Source: Phaeobacter sp. 22II1-1F12B
GTDB lineage: Bacteria > Pseudomonadota > Alphaproteobacteria > Rhodobacterales > Rhodobacteraceae
Direction of reading: 5' to 3'
NCBI RefSeq assembly: GCF_002210165.1
Contig: NZ_AQQP01000001.1
Location: forward strand, 1-64,000
Length of the DNA: 64,000 bases
Position numbers and translations under genes: made by a program. Positions 60,714 through 64,000 of this stretch are shown here, piece after piece. Under the pieces are notes generated by a model that was given only the letters and a program-made list of their open reading frames with translations, searched no databases and was not told where the DNA came from. The first letter of the stretch is position 1; each line of letters starts with the position of its first letter.

Positions 60714-61739
60714 ATGAAATACCAACTGATGGCGACCGCCGCAGCCGTGATGCTTGCCTTGCCGGCAAATGCACGCGACATCGAGATGCAGTCGATCTAT
60801 CCGGGCACGCTGCCGCTACTCGGATCGTCCGGCGCGGAACTTGGCGATCGCGTTTCCATGCTTACCGGCGGTGAGCTGAATTTCGTGTTCCGCAACCCCG
60901 GTGAGATCGTCGCGGGCAACGAAATCTGGGATGCGCTGTCCACCGGCGCCATCGAAGCGGCGTGGTACAGCCCCGGCTTTGCCGAGGGCGTGGTTCCCTC
61001 CGCTTCGCTGTTCACCGCCTTCCCCTTTGGTCCGGACGTACGCGAATACACCGCGTGGTGGTACTTTGGTGGCGGTTACGAACTCTGGAACGAGATCTCC
61101 GCCCCCTACAACATCCACTCCGAGCTTTGCTCGATTCTCGCGCCGGAAGCCTCCGGCTGGTTCAAGGATGAGATCAACTCGCCCGAAGACCTGCAGGGCA
61201 AGAAGATGCGCATCTTTGGCCTCGGCGCCGCCGTGATGGAAAAGCTCGGCGTGGCCGCGCAATCCATGCCCCCCGCCGATGCCATGAGCGCGCTGAACCT
61301 TGGCACCATCGATGCGGCGGAAATGTCCTTCCCCGCCATCGACTATGCCCTTGGCATGTACGAGCACGCCAAGCACCTCTACTTCCCCGGCTGGCACCAG
61401 CAGTCCTCGCTGATCGTGTTCATGATGAACACCGATAGCTGGAACGCGCTGAGCGACCGCGAACGCGCCGCCATCCAAGAGGTCTGCGCCGGTAACGTCG
61501 CCCGCACCACCGCGCAGGGCGAGGCCATCGAAATCGAACCGCTGGCCAAGATGGAGCAAGAGCACGGTGTTACCGTTCATCGCTGGAGCGATGAGATGAT
61601 GCAGACCTTCAGCGACACCTGGGACGAAGTGGTCGCCGAAAAGACCGCCGAGAACGAAGAGTTCAAGCGCGTCTGGGACCACATCCAGGCCTTCCGCGCT
61701 GACTATTCCGACTGGAAAGAGCTCGGCTACATCGACTGA
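60714..61739 (+). CDS. TRAP transporter solute-binding protein (DctP family)
   Basis: 341 aa. Signal peptide ending PANARD (about residue 21). DctP-type fold with the ligand loop LQGKKMRIFGLGAAV (about residues 161-175) and the second conserved stretch LNLGTIDAAEMSFP. The usual ligand arginine is in KKMRIFG, so a carboxylate is expected. It works in the periplasm with the membrane subunits downstream. GGAGGAGAAAC precedes the ATG. Confidence 0.92.
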   Translation: MKYQLMATAAAVMLALPANARDIEMQSIYPGTLPLLGSSGAELGDRVSMLTGGELNFVFRNPGEIVAGNEIWDALSTGAIEAAWYSPGFAEGVVPSASLFTAFPFGPDVREYTAWWYFGGGYELWNEISAPYNIHSELCSILAPEASGWFKDEINSPEDLQGKKMRIFGLGAAVMEKLGVAAQSMPPADAMSALNLGTIDAAEMSFPAIDYALGMYEHAKHLYFPGWHQQSSLIVFMMNTDSWNALSDRERAAIQEVCAGNVARTTAQGEAIEIEPLAKMEQEHGVTVHRWSDEMMQTFSDTWDEVVAEKTAENEEFKRVWDHIQAFRADYSDWKELGYID

Positions 61740-61798
61740 TATGTCCTGACCCGTGCGCGCGAGGCCCAAGGCTTCGCGCGCCAATCCGGAGCATTCCC

Positions 61799-62347
61799 AT
61801 GCAAACCTGCCTGACATTGTCCCGCTGGCTGGCCTGGCCATGCCGATGGTTTGCCGCCATCTGCGGCGCCCTGCTGCTGATCCTCGCCGCTGTCATTCTT
61901 TACGACGTGATCGGACGGCGTTTCTTCGCCACGGGATCGTTCAAGCTGCAGGAACTCGAATGGCATCTGCATGGCGCCATCGCAGTGCTCGGCTTTGGAT
62001 ATGCCTATCTCAAGGATGCCCACGTTCGCATCGACCTCTTTGTGGAAAAGATCGGAGAACGCCGCCGTCTCTGGCTGGAACTGTTCGCGATCATCCTCTT
62101 CCTCATTCCCTTTATGGCCCTGCTTTTCTGGTTCGGCTATGACTTTGCCGAACGGTCCTTTATCCGGGGTGAAACCTCTAACGGCGGTGTCGGACTTAGC
62201 CATCGCTGGATCATCAAGTCGACCATCCCGCTTGCCGCTGTGCTGGCGATCCTTGGCGGGATGTCGGTGGCGCTGCGCTGCATCGTGACCCTGTTCCGGC
62301 CCGACCTGCAACCGACTCCCTTCGAGGAAATTTCATGGAAATCCTGA
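61799..62347 (+). CDS. TRAP transporter small permease (DctQ family)
   Basis: 182 aa with four membrane helices. Family features are the DVIGRRFF region after TM1 and the LQELEWHLHGAI stretch. It joins the large permease to form the membrane part of the TRAP carrier, which uses a sodium gradient. It lies 59 bp after the binding-protein stop and overlaps the large permease by 13 bp. Confidence 0.92.
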   Translation: MQTCLTLSRWLAWPCRWFAAICGALLLILAAVILYDVIGRRFFATGSFKLQELEWHLHGAIAVLGFGYAYLKDAHVRIDLFVEKIGERRRLWLELFAIILFLIPFMALLFWFGYDFAERSFIRGETSNGGVGLSHRWIIKSTIPLAAVLAILGGMSVALRCIVTLFRPDLQPTPFEEISWKS

Positions 62348-63699
62348 TCGACATCATGCCGGGCCTGATGTTCCTCGCGCTCATCTTCGGCCTGTTTTCC
62401 GGCCTGCCCGTGGCCATCGTGCTGATGGGGATCACGCTGATCTTTGGCTGTGTCGCGCTGTCGCTGGGCGAAATGCGCTATGCCCAGATGACGTTGCTGC
62501 CGAACCGCATATATGGCGGCATCATCGAAAACCCCGTGCTGGTCGCCGCCCCTATGTTCGTCTTTATGGGGCTGGTTCTGGAAAAGACCCGCGTTGCGGA
62601 CGACCTGCTGATCGCACTGCAAAAGCTGCTGCGCGTGGTGCCCGGCGGGCTTGCGCTCGCCGTGACGCTGGTGGGGACAATCCTTGCCGCGGCTACAGGA
62701 ATTATCGGCGCCTCGGTGGTGATGCTGACCGCGCTGGCCCTGCCGACCATGGTGGCGCGCGGCTATTCGCCGTCGCTTGCCGCCGGAACCATCGCCAGCG
62801 CTGGCACGCTTGGCATCCTGATCCCGCCATCGGTGATGCTGGTTTTCATGGGCGACCTGCTGACACTGAACCTTGCGAAACTCTTTGTCGCCGCCCTGAT
62901 GCCGGGGCTGATGCTGGCCGGTCTTTACCTTGTCTACATCGTCATCATCGCGGCCTTGCGACCGGAAAAGGCTCCGAAAGCCCCGCGCGACGGAAGCGAG
63001 AAATTCGACGGCTGGTCCGAAATGGTCGTGTCCCTCGGCCTGCCCTTCCTTTTGATCGTGGCCGTTCTGGGGTCCATCCTCGGCGGCATCGCCACCCCGA
63101 CCGAAGCTTCGGGCGTCGGTGCCGTGGCGGCCCTCGTTCTTGGTCTGGCACGCGGACGGCTGAACTGGACCGCCCTGTCGAGCGCCATGGACGGATCGGT
63201 CCGCACAATCGCCATGCTGTTCTTCATCTTTGTAGGTGCGACGGCCTTTTCCTATGTCTTCCGCCTGATCGGCGGCGAGCACTTCATCGTCTCCACCGCA
63301 CGCGGCCTTGCCTACGGCGACTGGGGTCTGCTGATCATGATGATGGTGATGATCTTTATCATGGGGTTCTTCTTTGACTGGATCGAGATCACCTTGATCA
63401 TGCTCCCGATCTTTGCCCCTATCGTCCAGACGCTGGACTTTGGCGACCACGTGGCCGGTCCGGACATGATCTACTGGTTCGCCGTATTGGTGGCGGTGAA
63501 CCTTCAGACCTCGTTCCTGACGCCACCCTTTGGATTCGCGCTGTTCTACCTCAAGGGAGCGGGCGGCGCGCATATCACCATGGCAGAGATCTATCGCGGG
63601 ATCATTCCCTTTGTGCTGGTGCAGCTGGCAGCGCTGGCGATGTTCATCTGGAAACCAGAGATCGTGACCTGGCTGCCCAACGTCTTGCTTGGAAATTGA
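62335..63699 (+). CDS. TRAP transporter large permease (DctM family)
   Basis: 454 aa, about twelve membrane segments. DctM features include NPVLVAAPMFVFMG, AGTIASAGTLGILIPPSVMLV (about residues 150-170) and the second repeat GIATPTEASGVGA. It moves the solute delivered by the DctP protein. It starts inside the end of the small permease gene. The second SDR gene begins 8 bp after its stop. Confidence 0.94.
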   Translation: MEILIDIMPGLMFLALIFGLFSGLPVAIVLMGITLIFGCVALSLGEMRYAQMTLLPNRIYGGIIENPVLVAAPMFVFMGLVLEKTRVADDLLIALQKLLRVVPGGLALAVTLVGTILAAATGIIGASVVMLTALALPTMVARGYSPSLAAGTIASAGTLGILIPPSVMLVFMGDLLTLNLAKLFVAALMPGLMLAGLYLVYIVIIAALRPEKAPKAPRDGSEKFDGWSEMVVSLGLPFLLIVAVLGSILGGIATPTEASGVGAVAALVLGLARGRLNWTALSSAMDGSVRTIAMLFFIFVGATAFSYVFRLIGGEHFIVSTARGLAYGDWGLLIMMMVMIFIMGFFFDWIEITLIMLPIFAPIVQTLDFGDHVAGPDMIYWFAVLVAVNLQTSFLTPPFGFALFYLKGAGGAHITMAEIYRGIIPFVLVQLAALAMFIWKPEIVTWLPNVLLGN

Positions 63700-63707
63700 G
63701 AACTGAC

Positions 63708-64000
63708 ATGACCTTTTCACTGAGTGATCAAACCGCTGTCGTCTTTGGCGCAGGCTCTTCGGGGCCGGGATGGGGCAACGGAAAAGCCGCCGCTGTGGCC
63801 TATGCCCGCGCCGGGGCCAATGTCGCCTGCATCGATCTGAACATGACCGCCGCCGAAGAAACCGCCGGTATCATCGAAAGCGAAGGCTACCGGGCCATTG
63901 CGATCAAAGGCAACGTCGCGATCGAGGATGACGTTGCAGCCGCCGTTGCCACGACGCTGTCGGAATTCGGCAAGATCGAGATCCTTCACAACAATACTGG
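63708..64000 (+). CDS. SDR-family oxidoreductase, partial (3' end outside the window)
   Basis: 97 codons are visible. The cofactor loop VVFGAGSSGPGWGNGKA (residues 11-27) is a glycine-rich variant of TGxxxGxG, followed by ACIDLN with the Asp that favours NAD(H), and LHNNTG at the edge. It follows the TRAP large permease by 8 bp, so it belongs to the same operon and may act on the imported acid or its CoA ester after the first SDR. Confidence 0.85.
   Translation, partial: MTFSLSDQTAVVFGAGSSGPGWGNGKAAAVAYARAGANVACIDLNMTAAEETAGIIESEGYRAIAIKGNVAIEDDVAAAVATTLSEFGKIEILHNNT

Overview
The window looks like a chromosomal segment of an alphaproteobacterium of the Rhodobacteraceae (Roseobacter group). 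The evidence is the GC-rich, densely packed coding sequence, a periplasmic thiosulfate-oxidation (sox) cluster under an ArsR-type SoxR, an Irr-type iron box, an FNR-type box, a DUF6478-like protein, TRAP and oligopeptide transporters, and two copies of an intergenic repeat I associate with Rhodobacterales. I cannot name a species. I see no tRNA, rRNA, CRISPR array, insertion sequence or prophage.

Layout. 1-6961: end of a glutathione-dependent formaldehyde dehydrogenase, a NYN/LOTUS RNase-like protein, a TetR repressor divergent from the membrane ferritin MbfA, an AEC carrier, S-formylglutathione hydrolase, a DUF188 protein, a HAD phosphatase and an ornithine-cyclodeaminase-like enzyme. 6962-20856: an MFS carrier, ZapE-like ATPase, porin, folC-accD, a CPBP protease, a very unusual ABC-like protein with a cyclic-nucleotide-binding domain, ilvD and a lipoprotein, then a DUF6478-like pair. 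20903-26228: an Old Yellow Enzyme and the minus-strand operon gpmI-envC-ctpA, which ends in a clear terminator.

26334-33451: a FadR-type regulator, a DUF1028 protein and an oligopeptide ABC operon whose third gene fuses permease and ATPase. They are tied together by three copies of one AT-rich operator. 33460-37117: a META-domain protein and the minus-strand run sodB-fdxA-flavin reductase-DoxX, divergent from a SufR-like cysteine-rich regulator. 37156-40565: an APH/kinase fusion protein, a phasin-like protein behind an FNR-type box, and a CbpA/CbpM chaperone pair.

40570-51180: the sox cluster. The minus strand carries soxR, a YeeE/TsuA-type sulfur transporter and an internally deleted soxS remnant. 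The plus strand carries soxV, soxW, soxX, soxY, soxZ, soxA, soxB, soxC and soxD, followed by DUF302 and DsrE-like periplasmic proteins. SoxR-type operators (ATTC-N8-GAAT) precede soxX and soxB, with a one-mismatch copy before soxV. Together the genes would oxidise thiosulfate or sulfide-derived sulfur in the periplasm and feed electrons to c-type cytochromes.

51264-64000: a CHASE sensor histidine kinase, a Sel1/DUF4189 secreted protein and a catabolic locus. The minus strand of that locus carries IclR, SCPx-type thiolase, acyl-CoA synthetase and a PPC/DUF296 protein. The plus strand carries SDR, TRAP DctP-DctQ-DctM and a second SDR cut by the window edge. Two near-identical 20-bp operators in the divergent intergenic region suggest that IclR controls both arms. 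The likely job is uptake and CoA-dependent breakdown of an unidentified organic acid.
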